Shown: piece after piece, positions 44,909 to 54,561 of the stretch | How positions within the stretch are numbered: position 1 is the first letter of the stretch | How the letters are laid out: each line of letters starts with the position of its first letter | From: JAHQVI01 sp050330195 | GTDB lineage: Bacteria; Pseudomonadota; Alphaproteobacteria; Rhizobiales; Rhodomicrobiaceae | Direction: 5' to 3' | NCBI GenBank assembly: GCA_050330195.1 | Contig: JBHJOB010000006.1 | Span: forward strand, 43,860 to 107,859 | Length of the DNA: 64,000 bases | Position numbers and translations under genes: made by a program | The notes under the pieces: generated by a model | Seen by the model: only the letters and a program-made list of their open reading frames with translations | Database searches by the model: none | Told to the model about the DNA's origin: nothing

Positions 44909-45015
44909 CTCGGATACTCTCCGGCCCCAATTTCACGGCAAGGATGATCAATCAAATATGGCAAAAGCTGGATGGAAACGCCCGCGCCGTCATTATATCG
45001 CAGCGTGGGGCGTGT

Positions 45016-46281
45016 CTAATCCGCAACCTGCCGGAAAATCAGCGATGCATTGGTTCCTCCGAAACCGAAGGAATTGCTGAGCACCGTCCTGACCTCTTTG
45101 GGTTTGGCTTCATGCGGCACGAGATCAATCGAAGTTTCTACGGAAGGATTATCCAGATTGAGCGTCGGCGGTGCAATATTATCCCGCATGGTTAAGACCG
45201 AATAGATCGCCTCCACCGCGCCGGCTGCGCCAAGCAGATGTCCGGTTGCCGATTTCGTGGACGACATGGTCAGCCCCTGGGCGGCATCGCCGAAAAGACG
45301 CTCGATCGCCGAAAGCTCGATTTCATCGCCCATTGGCGTCGATGTGCCATGCGCGTTGACATAGTCGATCTCCGACGGGTCGATCCCCGCCCGCTTGATC
45401 GCCATCTGCATGCAGCGATAGGCGCCATTTCCATCCTCGGCCGGAGCCGTGATGTGATGGGCGTCGCCCGACAGGCCGTAACCGATCACCTCGCCATAGA
45501 TCTTCGCGCCGCGCGCCCTCGCATGCTCAAGCTCTTCAAGCACGACGACCCCCGCGCCCTCGCCCATGACGAAACCGTCCCGGTCGCGGTCATAGGGCCG
45601 CGAAGCACGCGTCGGCTCGTCATTGAAGTGCGTCGACAATGCGCGGCAAGCTGCGAAACCGGCTATGGCCAGCCGGGAGATCGGGGATTCCGCTCCGCCC
45701 GCCACCATGACATCGGCATCGCCCAGCGCAATGAACCGTGCGGCATCGCCGACAGCGTGCGCGCCCGTCGAACATGCAGTCACGACCGAATGGTTCGGTC
45801 CCTTGAGCCCATGACGGATGGACACATGGCCGGAGGCAAGATTGATGAGCCGGCCTGGAATGAAGAACGGGCTGATCCGCTTGGGGCCCTTCTCGGCGAG
45901 CAGGAGCGAGGCCTGCTCGATGCCTTGCAGACCGCCAATGCCCGAACCGATGAGAACGCCGCTCGCGGCCTTGTCGTCCTCGCTTTTCGGATGCCAGCCG
46001 GCATCGTTGAGCGCCTGCTCGGCTGCCGCCACCGCGTAGATGATGAAATCATCGACCTTGCGCTGTTCCTTGGGCTCCATCCATTCGTCCGGATTGAAGC
46101 CGCCATCCGCATAGGAGCCGGACGGAATCATGCAGGCAATCCGACAGGTCAGATCGGAGACATCGAACTCGGTAACCTTGCGAGCACCGCTCTCCCCCGC
46201 AAGCAAACGCTTCCAGTTGGCATCGACGCCGCATCCAAGCGGTGAAACGATGCCGAGGCCGGTAATCACAACTCGACGCAT
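45016..46281 (-). CDS. fabF: 3-oxoacyl-ACP synthase II
   Basis: FabF condenses malonyl-ACP with a growing acyl-ACP. The product is 421 residues from ATG 46281, which has GGAGG five bases upstream; a longer frame from 46329 is not needed. The active-site cysteine is in VVTACSTGAHAVG and the two histidines are in NAHGTSTPMGD and KSATGHLLGAAGAVE. GFGGTNASL closes the fold. It follows acpP by 117 bases and precedes mltG by 107 bases on the same strand. Confidence 0.98.
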   Translation of the reverse strand: MRRVVITGLGIVSPLGCGVDANWKRLLAGESGARKVTEFDVSDLTCRIACMIPSGSYADGGFNPDEWMEPKEQRKVDDFIIYAVAAAEQALNDAGWHPKSEDDKAASGVLIGSGIGGLQGIEQASLLLAEKGPKRISPFFIPGRLINLASGHVSIRHGLKGPNHSVVTACSTGAHAVGDAARFIALGDADVMVAGGAESPISRLAIAGFAACRALSTHFNDEPTRASRPYDRDRDGFVMGEGAGVVVLEELEHARARGAKIYGEVIGYGLSGDAHHITAPAEDGNGAYRCMQMAIKRAGIDPSEIDYVNAHGTSTPMGDEIELSAIERLFGDAAQGLTMSSTKSATGHLLGAAGAVEAIYSVLTMRDNIAPPTLNLDNPSVETSIDLVPHEAKPKEVRTVLSNSFGFGGTNASLIFRQVAD

Positions 46282-46398
46282 GCTGCCTCCGTGAAGACTC
46301 CGAGCAAAATTACCCCTTGAGCGTGGCATTCGCCATGGGCTGAAAACGCATGTTCCGGTTTAACCCGAAGACGCCTTGCTCAAAGGGACGACAATGCA

Positions 46399-46641
46399 CT
46401 AAGCGCTCGCGTTCTGTTCCAGAAAGCGAATGGCATCGCCCACAGTCTGGATCGTCTCGGCGGCGTCATCGGGGATTTCGCAACCGAACTCCTCCTCGAA
46501 AGCCATGACGAGTTCAACGGTATCCAGGCTGTCTGCGCCAAGATCGTCGATAAAGCTGGCGTTGTCGGTAACCTTTTCGGCTTCTACGCCCAGATGCTCG
46601 ACCACGATCTTCTTCACACGTTCAGAAATATTCTCGCTCAT
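46399..46641 (-). CDS. acpP: Acyl carrier protein
   Basis: The product has 80 residues and is acidic. GADSLDTVELVMAFEEEFG carries Ser38, which receives the phosphopantetheine arm. It is the carrier for all fatty acid and lipid A acyl intermediates. It lies between fabG (267 bases upstream, enough for its own promoter) and fabF, as in most bacteria. Confidence 0.99.
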   Translation of the reverse strand: MSENISERVKKIVVEHLGVEAEKVTDNASFIDDLGADSLDTVELVMAFEEEFGCEIPDDAAETIQTVGDAIRFLEQNASA

Positions 46642-46908
46642 GCTATTGCCTCACCATTGCTCCCAGATGTGATCCTCAAGGGATTGTTGAAGATTAACTC
46701 CGATCCTGGCGCTCGCGCGGCCAGTCCTTCGATTTCCATTCCCTCACTGTCAGCTCTGCCCTTCAGGCCAACCTCTTTCGCAGAATGAACTGCGCGGCGA
46801 TCCAGTTCATGGCCCGCATTCCCTGCCCCGGCCGGATCGCCTTTTCTCCCGTCGGATACCAACGCACCGCTTGGTAGCATGGTTTCCGTCGGCTGACTAT
46901 TCCAACGG

Positions 46909-47646
46909 TTATGAAGACATTGCCATTCCGCCATTCACGTGCAGGGTCTCCCCCGTCACGTAGCGTGCTTCGGCGCTGGCCAGATAGACGACAGCGGCGG
47001 CGATATCCTCCGGCTTGCCGAAAATGCCGGCCGGAATCGCTCCGGCAATGGCCTCGACCTGCTTTTCGTTCAGGGCCGCTGTCATCGGCGTCTCGATGAA
47101 ACCGGGCGCAATGCAGTTTGCGGTCACGCTGCGGGAGGCCACTTCCCGGGCCAGCGATTTCGTCATGCCGACCATGCCAGATTTCGATGCTGCGTAATTG
47201 CCTTGTCCCGGATTTCCGATCACGCCGCTGATCGAGGCAATGTTGATGATTCGGCCATAGCGCCGGCGCATCATGTTCCGCAGAGCGGCGCGGCACAGAA
47301 CGAATGTCGATGTCAGGTTTACCGCGATAACGTCGTCCCACTCTTCATCGCTCATGCGCATAAAAAGGTTGTCGCGCGTTATGCCAGCATTATTGACCAG
47401 AATGTCAAGCGTGCCGACCGCGTTCTCGGCCTCGCCCGCGAGTTTGGCCACAGCAGCGCGATCCTTCAGATTGCACGGAAGCGCCGCAACGCCGCCCAGT
47501 TCGGCGGCGAGCGCCTGAAGCCGGTCCTCGCGCGTGCCGGAAATGGCGACTTTCGCGCCCTGATCCTTCAGCGCCTTGGCGATTGCGCCGCCAAGCCCGC
47601 CGGTTGCCCCGGTGACAAGCGCGCCTTTTCCCGTCAGATCAAACAT
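46909..47646 (-). CDS. fabG: 3-oxoacyl-ACP reductase
   Basis: FabG is an NADPH-dependent reductase of 3-oxoacyl-ACP. The product is 245 residues from ATG 47646; a TTG 15 bases upstream is unnecessary. VTGATGGLGGAIAKAL is the cofactor motif, NNAG follows, IASISGVIGNPGQGNYAASK holds the Ser-Tyr-Lys triad, and the C-terminus ends GGMAMSS as in FabG. It is 33 bases downstream of fabD. Confidence 0.98.
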   Translation of the reverse strand: MFDLTGKGALVTGATGGLGGAIAKALKDQGAKVAISGTREDRLQALAAELGGVAALPCNLKDRAAVAKLAGEAENAVGTLDILVNNAGITRDNLFMRMSDEEWDDVIAVNLTSTFVLCRAALRNMMRRRYGRIINIASISGVIGNPGQGNYAASKSGMVGMTKSLAREVASRSVTANCIAPGFIETPMTAALNEKQVEAIAGAIPAGIFGKPEDIAAAVVYLASAEARYVTGETLHVNGGMAMSS

Positions 47647-47679
47647 GGCCCCAATTCCCAAGCGTTCTTTATAATATCG

Positions 47680-48636
47680 TTAAGATGCCGTACCGGGCTG
47701 GCCGCTTCCGGCTTCGACATCGCCCGGCGCACCAATGGCCTTGCCGCTCAGCCTGTCGTCGATCCGGCGCACCATGCCCGTCAGCACCTTGCCGGCGCCG
47801 ATCTCATAAACCAGTTCGACGCCCTGATCCGCCATGAATGCGATACTTTCACGCCAGCGTACGGTTCCGGTCACCTGCTCGACGAGCAAGCGGCGAATAT
47901 CGTCAACAGCGCTGACAGGCTGCGCCGTGACATTGGCGATAACGGGGACCGCCGGCGCATTCAGCGCAACCTCGCTCAGAGCCTCGGCCATGCGATCGGC
48001 GGCGGGCTGCATCAACGCGCAATGGAACGGCGCGCTGACAGGCAACGGCACAGCGCGCCGCACGCCGTGATCCTTGCCGATGGCGATGGCGTGGTCGATG
48101 GCGGCCTTGGCCCCGCTGAGCACGACCTGTCCCGGCGCATTGTCATTGGCGACCTGACAGACCTTGCCGGTCGCGGTGCTTGCCTCGGCGGCTATTTTCG
48201 CCGCGACGTCGAGATCGACGCCGAGCAGCGCGGCCATCGCGCCTTCTCCCACCGGAACGGCTTCCTGCATCGCCCTGCCGCGAATCCGCAAAAGCCGCGC
48301 GGCATCCGCGATGCTCAGCGTTCCGGCAGCCGCCAATGCGGAATATTCGCCCAGCGAATGCCCGGCGACATACCGCGCCTGCGCGACGCTCCAGCCCTTT
48401 TCACTCTCAAGCACGCGCATGGCGGCAAGCGACACCGCCATCAGCGCCGGCTGTGCGTTTTCGGTCAGAGTCAGGCTGTCGGAGGGACCGTCCCACATCA
48501 GGGATGTGAGTGAGGCGTCCAGTGCGTCGTCGACCTCGGCGAATAGCTCGCGCGCGGCAGGATAGGCGTCAGCCAGATCCTTGCCCATGCCGACAAACTG
48601 GCTGCCCTGTCCGGGAAATGTAAAAGCGATGTCCAT
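47680..48636 (-). CDS. fabD: Malonyl-CoA:ACP transacylase
   Basis: FabD loads malonate onto ACP. The product is 318 residues from ATG 48636, where the standard MDIAFTFPGQGSQ opening begins; starts further upstream add no conserved sequence. GHSLGEYSALAAAG contains nucleophile Ser94, and the histidine is in VPVSAPFHCALM. It is the first gene of the fabD-fabG-acpP-fabF-mltG run and is divergent from rpsF. Confidence 0.98.
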   Translation of the reverse strand: MDIAFTFPGQGSQFVGMGKDLADAYPAARELFAEVDDALDASLTSLMWDGPSDSLTLTENAQPALMAVSLAAMRVLESEKGWSVAQARYVAGHSLGEYSALAAAGTLSIADAARLLRIRGRAMQEAVPVGEGAMAALLGVDLDVAAKIAAEASTATGKVCQVANDNAPGQVVLSGAKAAIDHAIAIGKDHGVRRAVPLPVSAPFHCALMQPAADRMAEALSEVALNAPAVPVIANVTAQPVSAVDDIRRLLVEQVTGTVRWRESIAFMADQGVELVYEIGAGKVLTGMVRRIDDRLSGKAIGAPGDVEAGSGQPGTAS

Positions 48637-49045
48637 TCTTCCAAAAACGAGACAGTGACCTGAGCGAATGTGAATCTTCTCGGCGCCGCCAACCTGGCGA
48701 CATTGCGCGCCAAAGACAACTATTGCGTCGTCAATGTCAAGCTTTCGTTCATACTTGCCGTGCAAGCGTCCCGGAATTGCGGGGCAGCACCTTTCAGAGG
48801 CACGGTTTTGCTTGCCATAAGCTGCAGATTCCGTATAAGCAGCCCTATCTGTCCGGCTGGAGGCTGAACGGGAGCTGTTGCCTATGGCAGCGGAAAGGGC
48901 GCATGGCGCTCCGATTGCTCTCTACTCTCTTTCTCCCCGTGTCTCCGCTCTTTCGAGTCTTCCTGAGCGAGCCTTTCCTGATTTAAGGGCTCAAAAGGGG
49001 CTTCGCGCCGGGCATAGTGACGTAAACCTATGGGAAAGGCGCATC
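48637..49045. other. Divergent intergenic region, fabD / rpsF
   Basis: This 409-base gap should contain promoters for both operons. One good + strand promoter is seen at 48812-48839. No RNA gene or supported coding sequence is visible in the rest. Confidence 0.5.
48812..48839 (+). promoter_or_regulatory. Probable promoter of the rpsF operon
   Basis: TTGCCA (48812-48817) and TATAAG (48834-48839) are 16 bases apart, both close to consensus. The site leaves a leader of about 200 bases before rpsF, long enough for the ribosomal-protein feedback structure known in other rpsF operons. Confidence 0.5.
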
Positions 49046-49501
49046 ATGCCGCAATATGAACACGTATTCCTGGCGCGCCAGGATATCACGGCGCAACAGA
49101 TGTCGACTTTGCAGAAAAGCTTCGAGACGGTCATCGAAGAAAATGGCGGCAAGGTCGGCAAGACGGAATATTGGGGCGTCAAGAACCTCACTTTCCGGAT
49201 CAAGAAGAATCGCAAGGCGCATTTCGCGTTGCTCAATCTCGATGCGCCGCATGAAGCGGTTTCCGAGATGGAGCGTCAGATGAGCCTGTCATCCGACGTC
49301 CTTCGCTTCATGACCATCCGGGTCGACGAGCTTGACGACAAGCCGTCCGCCATGATGAAACGTGGTGACGACCGCGGCGATCGCGGAGACAGGGGCGATC
49401 GTGGCGACAGGGGCGACCGCGGAGATCGTGGCGACAGACGAGGCCCGCGCCGTGAAGGCCGGCCACCACGCAGCGAACATTCCGGCGAGGGAAATGAATA
49501 A
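49046..49501 (+). CDS. rpsF: 30S ribosomal protein S6
   Basis: The product has 151 residues. The S6 fold spans about residues 1-98 (MPQYEHVFLARQDITAQQM, then YWGVKNLTFRIKKNRKAHFA). After that comes a charged tail containing seven tandem RGD-type triplets (DRGDRGDRGD) and a basic end. Such tails occur in alphaproteobacterial S6 but vary in length. S6 pairs with S18 on the small subunit platform. The stop overlaps the rpsR start (TAATG). Confidence 0.98.
   Translation: MPQYEHVFLARQDITAQQMSTLQKSFETVIEENGGKVGKTEYWGVKNLTFRIKKNRKAHFALLNLDAPHEAVSEMERQMSLSSDVLRFMTIRVDELDDKPSAMMKRGDDRGDRGDRGDRGDRGDRGDRGDRRGPRREGRPPRSEHSGEGNE
49361..49440 (+). repeat. In-frame tandem repeat in the rpsF tail
   Basis: Nine-base units close to GGCGACAGG/GGCGATCGT repeat about eight times and encode Arg-Gly-Asp. 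Unit differences are mostly silent, so the peptide repeat is kept while the DNA drifts. Confidence 0.8.
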
Positions 49502-49746
49502 TGAGTGCGGCACAGACACAGACACGCAAGGTCTTCCAGCGCCGGCGGAAAACCTGCCCATTCTCCGGCGACGGCGCGCCAAAGATCGACTATAAGGACG
49601 TCAAGCTGCTTCAGCGCTTCACATCGGAGCGCGGCAAGATCGTGCCGAGCCGGATCACCGCCGTTTCCGCAAAGAAACAGCGCGAACTGGCAAAGGCGAT
49701 CAAGCGGGCGCGCTTCCTCGGTCTTTTGCCTTACGTTCTGAAATAA
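49501..49746 (+). CDS. rpsR: 30S ribosomal protein S18
   Basis: The product has 81 residues. FQRRRKTCPFSGDGAPKIDY and the C-terminal IKRARFLGLLPYV are diagnostic. It binds next to S6 in the 30S platform. Translation is coupled to rpsF by a one-base overlap. Confidence 0.99.
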   Translation: MSAAQTQTRKVFQRRRKTCPFSGDGAPKIDYKDVKLLQRFTSERGKIVPSRITAVSAKKQRELAKAIKRARFLGLLPYVLK

Positions 49747-49879
49747 CGCCTGAGACGAGAAGCCTCGTGGCTTCATGGAAATGCAGCGGACAACCGGCGG
49801 CGCTTGGTTCGCCGGGATGTCCGGGTTGGGGCTGCTCTCGGGGAGTTGGCCTCTAACCGCTGGATAGCGGGACAGCAAC

Positions 49880-50893
49880 ATGATCGCATCGCCACATCTT
49901 ATCGGTATTGCCGCGGGGCTTGTCGCCGCCGTGCTGTTCCGCTCGCTTGCGACCAATTCGGCTCTCGCACTCCTGCTGTTCTACCTGACGCCGCTGCCGA
50001 TATTTCTGGCGGGCATCGGCTGGGGTTCCCGCGCGGCCCTGCTGTCCTTCGCGACCGCAACGGCGCTGCTCGGGGCGCTGCTCAGCTTCCAGTCCGCCAT
50101 CGCCTTCGGACTTTATATCGGCCTGCCGGGCGTGATTCTTTCCTATCTCATGCTGCTGCATCGGGAATACGCGGTCGATCAGGGCGCGACAGGCGGACAG
50201 CCGCGCACAATCGTTGAATGGTACCCTTTCGGGCGCATTATCGCCTGGGGCGCCGTCATGTCCGGCACGCTGATCGCGGTCGGCCTCGTCCTGCTTGCGG
50301 GAGACAGCGAAACCTATCGCCAGATCATGCGGACGATCTTCGATGAAACCGCGCTGCAACGGTTCCAGTCCGTTTTCGGGGCTGAATTCGGGCCTGCGGA
50401 AATGGAGCGTTTCGTCGAACGCTTCGCCTTCTACTTCCTGCCGTTTTTCGCCGCGACCTTCTGGCTGCTGATCATGATCGGCAATCTCTGGCTGGCGGCC
50501 AAAAGCGCCTCGATTTCCGGATTGCTGAGCCGCCCCCTGCCCGATTTCACCAGTATCGACTATCCGCCATTCCTGGTGGCCGGCTTCGTGGCGGCCCTGG
50601 GCGTGAGTTTTTCAAGCGGAATGCTGGGCGTTGCCGGCGTCGCATTTCTCGGCGCATTTGGCTGCGCGTTTTTGCTGATGGGCCTCGCGGTGATTCACGT
50701 GCTGCTGGCAAGCTCGCAATTCAAGCTGGTGCTGCTTTTCGTGTTGTATGTCGGCCTGCTTGTAACGCCCTGGGTTGCCCCGCCGGTTACCGCGCTTGGC
50801 CTCGCCGAGCCCTTTATTCGATTGCGTCAGCGCCAGCCGCAGCGGACACCGCCACCTGACAATTCGGGCAATCCCCCGAATGCCAATCTCTAA
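49880..50893 (+). CDS. DUF2232 family integral membrane protein
   Basis: The product has 337 residues and eight or so hydrophobic segments, including a long C-terminal set, with a hydrophilic central stretch (about residues 150-180). The family is routinely found between rpsR and rplI in alphaproteobacteria and is related to Bacillus YybS-like proteins. Its function is unknown. It begins 133 bases after rpsR and ends 12 bases before rplI, so it is part of the ribosomal operon. A proline-rich end (QPQRTPPPDNSG) follows the last helix. Confidence 0.85.
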   Translation: MIASPHLIGIAAGLVAAVLFRSLATNSALALLLFYLTPLPIFLAGIGWGSRAALLSFATATALLGALLSFQSAIAFGLYIGLPGVILSYLMLLHREYAVDQGATGGQPRTIVEWYPFGRIIAWGAVMSGTLIAVGLVLLAGDSETYRQIMRTIFDETALQRFQSVFGAEFGPAEMERFVERFAFYFLPFFAATFWLLIMIGNLWLAAKSASISGLLSRPLPDFTSIDYPPFLVAGFVAALGVSFSSGMLGVAGVAFLGAFGCAFLLMGLAVIHVLLASSQFKLVLLFVLYVGLLVTPWVAPPVTALGLAEPFIRLRQRQPQRTPPPDNSGNPPNANL

Positions 50894-50905
50894 GGAGCAA
50901 GAAAA

Positions 50906-51493
50906 ATGCAAGTCATTCTACTGGAACGTATCGGCCGGCTGGGCCAGATGGGCGACATCGTCAAGGTGCGCGACGGATATGCCCGCAATTTCCTGCTGCC
51001 CAAAGGCAAGGCGCTTCGCGCAACGAAGGGCAGCATGGCGCAATTCGAGCAGCAGCGCGCCCAGCTTGAAGCGCAAAATCTGGAGCAGAAGAAGGAAGCC
51101 GACGCCGTCGCCAAGAAGCTGGACGGCCAGACCTTCATCGCGTTGCGCCAGGCGAGCGACGCCGGTCAGCTTTACGGCTCGGTGTCCACGCGCGACATCT
51201 CCGAGACGATCACCGAGGGCGGCTTCACGATCTCGCGCACGCAGGTCATGCTTGACCGGCCGATCAAGACCCTCGGCCAGCATCCAATCCGCGTCAGCCT
51301 CCATCCGGAAGTCGCGGTCTCGGTGAAGATCAACGTCGCGCGAACCATGGAAGAGGCCGAACGTCAGGCGAAGGGCGAAGACATCATGGCGCTTCGCGAT
51401 CGTGACGAGGCCGAGGAAGCCGAAGAGCTGGAAGTGCCTCAGGACCTGTTCGAGTTCGAGGAAGGCGAGCAGCCCGACGAGGAGACGAAATAA
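50906..51493 (+). CDS. rplI: 50S ribosomal protein L9
   Basis: The product has 195 residues. The N-terminal domain MQVILLERIGRLGQMGDIV, with RDGYARNFLLPKGKA, binds 23S rRNA. The connecting helix and C-terminal domain (GQLYGSVSTRDI) are normal. An acidic tail of about 40 residues (EEAEELEVPQDLFEFEEGEQ) is longer than in E. coli but usual in Hyphomicrobiales. GGAG lies upstream of ATG 50906. Confidence 0.98.
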   Translation: MQVILLERIGRLGQMGDIVKVRDGYARNFLLPKGKALRATKGSMAQFEQQRAQLEAQNLEQKKEADAVAKKLDGQTFIALRQASDAGQLYGSVSTRDISETITEGGFTISRTQVMLDRPIKTLGQHPIRVSLHPEVAVSVKINVARTMEEAERQAKGEDIMALRDRDEAEEAEELEVPQDLFEFEEGEQPDEETK

Positions 51494-51559
51494 GCGTCTT
51501 GCGCTTGCACTGCTTGCGCGCAGACGACGGACCGCGCCTCACCGGGAAGATGGCTCGGT

Positions 51560-51823
51560 TCAGTCTTTCTTTTCAGACTTGTCTGTCGCACCGTAATGGG
51601 GCGGATAGCCAGCGCCGCCCTGCTCTTTCCACGGTCCCTTGCTGGCATTGCCGCGCCCGATGACATCCTTCACCGGATCGCAATAATCGCCCTTTTCCGC
51701 AGGGCGCGTTTGCCGCGACTTCGTGTCTTTGGCATATTTGCTGTTTTCGCGCGCCGGCAAGTCGTCCTTGCGCTTGTCTTCCGCCGCGCGATCAGCGTCA
51801 CGCGTTTCAGAATGCTTGCTCAT
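51560..51823 (-). CDS. Small charged protein of unknown function
   Basis: The product has 87 residues, very hydrophilic and with no membrane segment. The N-terminal part is rich in Lys/Glu/Asp/Arg (DADRAAEDKRKDDLPARENS). The C-terminal part has GDYCDPVKDVIGRGNASKGP and a Gly/Tyr/Pro stretch. It looks intrinsically disordered. I chose ATG 51823, with AAGGAAAG upstream. I do not recognise a family; small stress-related proteins of this make-up occur in the order. It is convergent with rplI. Confidence 0.6.
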   Translation of the reverse strand: MSKHSETRDADRAAEDKRKDDLPARENSKYAKDTKSRQTRPAEKGDYCDPVKDVIGRGNASKGPWKEQGGAGYPPHYGATDKSEKKD

Positions 51824-51906
51824 CGAATTCTTTCCTTGCGTTAAGCAAGAGAAGGAATGCGCGAGCCTGTCGTCGGGTTCCCCGGCGATGAAAAATGCCA
51901 AGCCGA

Positions 51907-53046
51907 TTACCCTTGATGCGTCGGGCCTCCGAGACTTCTATCCGACAGACTCTGCGCCGAGGCGATGACACCGCCCGGCGTTGGCGACGCGGCCCCTGTC
52001 GTACCCGGAAAGCTTATCGGCAACCCCTTGAGAGTTCGCACCGCCATGTACGCGAAAGCCTGAGCCTCTATGGCGTCGGCGTCCCATCCGACATCGTCGG
52101 CGATCTCGACACGGCCCGGCACCAGCTTGCGGATATTGGCGACCAGCGTCGAATTGCGCGTTCCGCCACCGCTCAGCACGAAAATCTGCGGCGTGGCCGG
52201 CAGATGGGCGAGACCGCAGATCAACGCGGCAACAGTGAAGGCCGTCAGCGTCGCCGCGCCGTCAGCGAGCGACAGACCATCGAGAACCGAAAGCGGGAAG
52301 GCGTTCCGGTCCAGCGATTTGGGTGGTCTGCGCAGGAAATAGGGGTCGCCCAGCAGAGTCTCCAGCCTGCGCGGATCGGTCCGGCCATTGGCGGCCAGAA
52401 TCCCGTTCTCGTCGCGGCGCTTGCGGCTGTGCTTGTAGACCCAGTCGTCGATCATCGCGTTGCCGGGGCCGGTGTCGAAGGCAAGCAGCGCTCCGTCCTT
52501 GCCGATATAGCTGACATTGGCCACGCCGCCCAGATTGATGATCACGGCGGGCAGCGGCAGATCCACCAGCCCGGCAAGCGCCTGATGATAGACCGGCACC
52601 AACGGCGCGCCCTGACCGCCCGCCTCCATATCGGCCGCTCGGAAATCATAGGCGACGTCGATGCCGAGCAACTCGGCCATCAGCGCCCCGTCCCCGAGTT
52701 GCACGGTCAGGGCATCCTCGGGACGGTGCAGCACGGTCTGGCCATGAAAGCCGACAATATCGATCGTTTCACGCGGAATATCGTGATCCTGCAGGAATGC
52801 CTCGACCGCCTCGCAGTGAATCTCCGTTACGCGCCGTTCGGCTTCGGCCAGCCTGGAGGGGCGCGCGTACCGGTCCGTGAGGCTTTCCGCATCCGCAACC
52901 GCCTGACGCAGAGCCACACGTTCATCGCTGCTGTAGTCGTAGATGCTGGAGGGACCGAGCGTCTCGATATGCTCCCCATCCGTTTCGATCAGCGCCACAT
53001 CCACCCCATCCATGGAGGTGCCGCTCATCAGTCCGATTGCTCTCAT
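51907..53046 (-). CDS. anmK: Anhydro-N-acetylmuramic acid kinase
   Basis: AnmK opens and phosphorylates 1,6-anhydroMurNAc from wall turnover to MurNAc-6-phosphate. The product is 379 residues. MRAIGLMSGTSMDGVDVALI is the family start and phosphate-binding loop. GFHGQTVLHRP, VIINLGGVANVSYI, FDTGPGNAMIDDW and FVLSGGGTRNSTL follow in order. It is divergent from tyrS, an arrangement conserved in related genomes. Two lytic transglycosylases that make its substrate are also in the window. Confidence 0.96.
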   Translation of the reverse strand: MRAIGLMSGTSMDGVDVALIETDGEHIETLGPSSIYDYSSDERVALRQAVADAESLTDRYARPSRLAEAERRVTEIHCEAVEAFLQDHDIPRETIDIVGFHGQTVLHRPEDALTVQLGDGALMAELLGIDVAYDFRAADMEAGGQGAPLVPVYHQALAGLVDLPLPAVIINLGGVANVSYIGKDGALLAFDTGPGNAMIDDWVYKHSRKRRDENGILAANGRTDPRRLETLLGDPYFLRRPPKSLDRNAFPLSVLDGLSLADGAATLTAFTVAALICGLAHLPATPQIFVLSGGGTRNSTLVANIRKLVPGRVEIADDVGWDADAIEAQAFAYMAVRTLKGLPISFPGTTGAASPTPGGVIASAQSLSDRSLGGPTHQG

Positions 53047-53291
53047 GCCGTGCCCATTTTCGCCTTTCGCCCGATTTATCCGAAAAGTGCCGAACGCCTC
53101 CCGGATCTCGCGCTAAATCGTGCAACTTAATCTTCAAACTGCTATAGAACCGGCTGTCAGATGGCTTTTTGATGTTCCGCGCGGCAAACCCGCGCCGGCA
53201 AGCCATTCATACGCTGATACGCTTCAAGGCAAAGCTCCGCAATTGCCCTTACGCTTTGCGCGCAAAAATATAGCAGTCGAAAGCCGATACT

Positions 53292-54545
53292 ATGACGACT
53301 ACGAAATCCGACTTTATTAACACACTTCAATCTCGCGGATACATCCATCAATCTACGGATCTGGCCGCGCTGGACGATCTGGCCTCCCGCGAGACGGTGA
53401 CGGCCTATATCGGTTTCGACTGTACCGCAAAGAGCCTGCATGTCGGCAATCTGATCGGCATCATGATGCTGCGACGCCTGCAGCAGACCGGGCACAAGCC
53501 GATCGTGCTGATCGGCGGCGGCACGACAAAGGTCGGCGACCCGTCCGGCAAGGATGAAAGCCGCAAGATGCTCACCCAGGACGACATCAACGAGAACAAG
53601 GCCAGCATTCGCGCCGTGTTCGACAAGTACCTGAAGTTCGGCGACGGGCCGCAGGATGCGGTGATGGTCGATAATGACGCCTGGCTGAGCCAGCTCAACT
53701 ATGTCGAGTTCCTGCGCGATTACGGGCCGCATTTCACCATCAACCGGATGCTTACCTTCGACAGCGTGCGGCTCCGGCTCGAACGCGAGCAGCCGCTGAC
53801 CTTCCTTGAGTTCAACTACATGCTGCTTCAGGCCTATGACTATGTCGAGCTGTACCGGCGTCTTGGATGCCGCCTGCAGATGGGCGGCTCGGACCAGTGG
53901 GGCAATATCGTCAATGGCGTGGAGCTTGGGCGGCGCGTCGAGAACGCCGAGTTGTTCGGGCTGACGACGCCGCTGCTGACAACCGCTTCCGGCGCGAAGA
54001 TGGGCAAGACGGCGCAAGGCGCGGTCTGGCTGAACGCCGACATGCTGAGCGTCTATGATTACTGGCAGTTCTGGCGCAACGCCGAGGACGCCGATGTCGG
54101 CCGGTTCCTGAAGCTGTTCACCGATCTGCCGCTGGAGGAGGTCGCCCGGCTCGAAGCGCTTGCCGGAGCGGAAATCAACGAGGCGAAAAAGGTGCTGGCG
54201 ACCGAGGCGACCGCAATGGCGCATGGCCGTGAGGCCGCGGAGAAAGCCGCCGAGACCGCGCGGCAGACTTTCGCCGAGGGACAGGCTTCCGCAGGGCTGC
54301 CGACGGTCGAGGTGCCCGCGAGCGAACTGGCGGACGGCATCGGCGTGCTGAGCGCGCTGGTGAAGGCCGGGCTGGCGGCGTCGAACAGCGAGGCGCGGCG
54401 GCACATCAAGGGCGGCGGGGCGCGCGTGAACGATGAGGCCGTGAGCGATGACAAGGCGATGCTGACGGCGGATCAGGTCAATGCGGACGGCGTCATCAAG
54501 CTGTCGCTCGGCAAGAAGCGCCATGTGCTGATCAGGCCTGTTTGA
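53292..54545 (+). CDS. tyrS: Tyrosyl-tRNA synthetase
   Basis: The product has 417 residues, class I. The HIGH-equivalent is in KSLHVGNLIG and the KMSKS-equivalent is KMGKTAQGAVWL. The tyrosine site includes YMLLQAYDYVEL and GGSDQWGNI. A C-terminal S4 domain (VKAGLAASNSEARRHIKGGG) binds tRNA. It is intact and of normal length. Confidence 0.98.
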   Translation: MTTTKSDFINTLQSRGYIHQSTDLAALDDLASRETVTAYIGFDCTAKSLHVGNLIGIMMLRRLQQTGHKPIVLIGGGTTKVGDPSGKDESRKMLTQDDINENKASIRAVFDKYLKFGDGPQDAVMVDNDAWLSQLNYVEFLRDYGPHFTINRMLTFDSVRLRLEREQPLTFLEFNYMLLQAYDYVELYRRLGCRLQMGGSDQWGNIVNGVELGRRVENAELFGLTTPLLTTASGAKMGKTAQGAVWLNADMLSVYDYWQFWRNAEDADVGRFLKLFTDLPLEEVARLEALAGAEINEAKKVLATEATAMAHGREAAEKAAETARQTFAEGQASAGLPTVEVPASELADGIGVLSALVKAGLAASNSEARRHIKGGGARVNDEAVSDDKAMLTADQVNADGVIKLSLGKKRHVLIRPV

Positions 54546-54561
54546 TGCAATCTTCTTGACT

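Noticed and set aside
49361..49440. Regular short repeats resembling a CRISPR-like array
   Set aside because: Units are nine bases without spacers and are in frame inside rpsF, coding for Arg-Gly-Asp.
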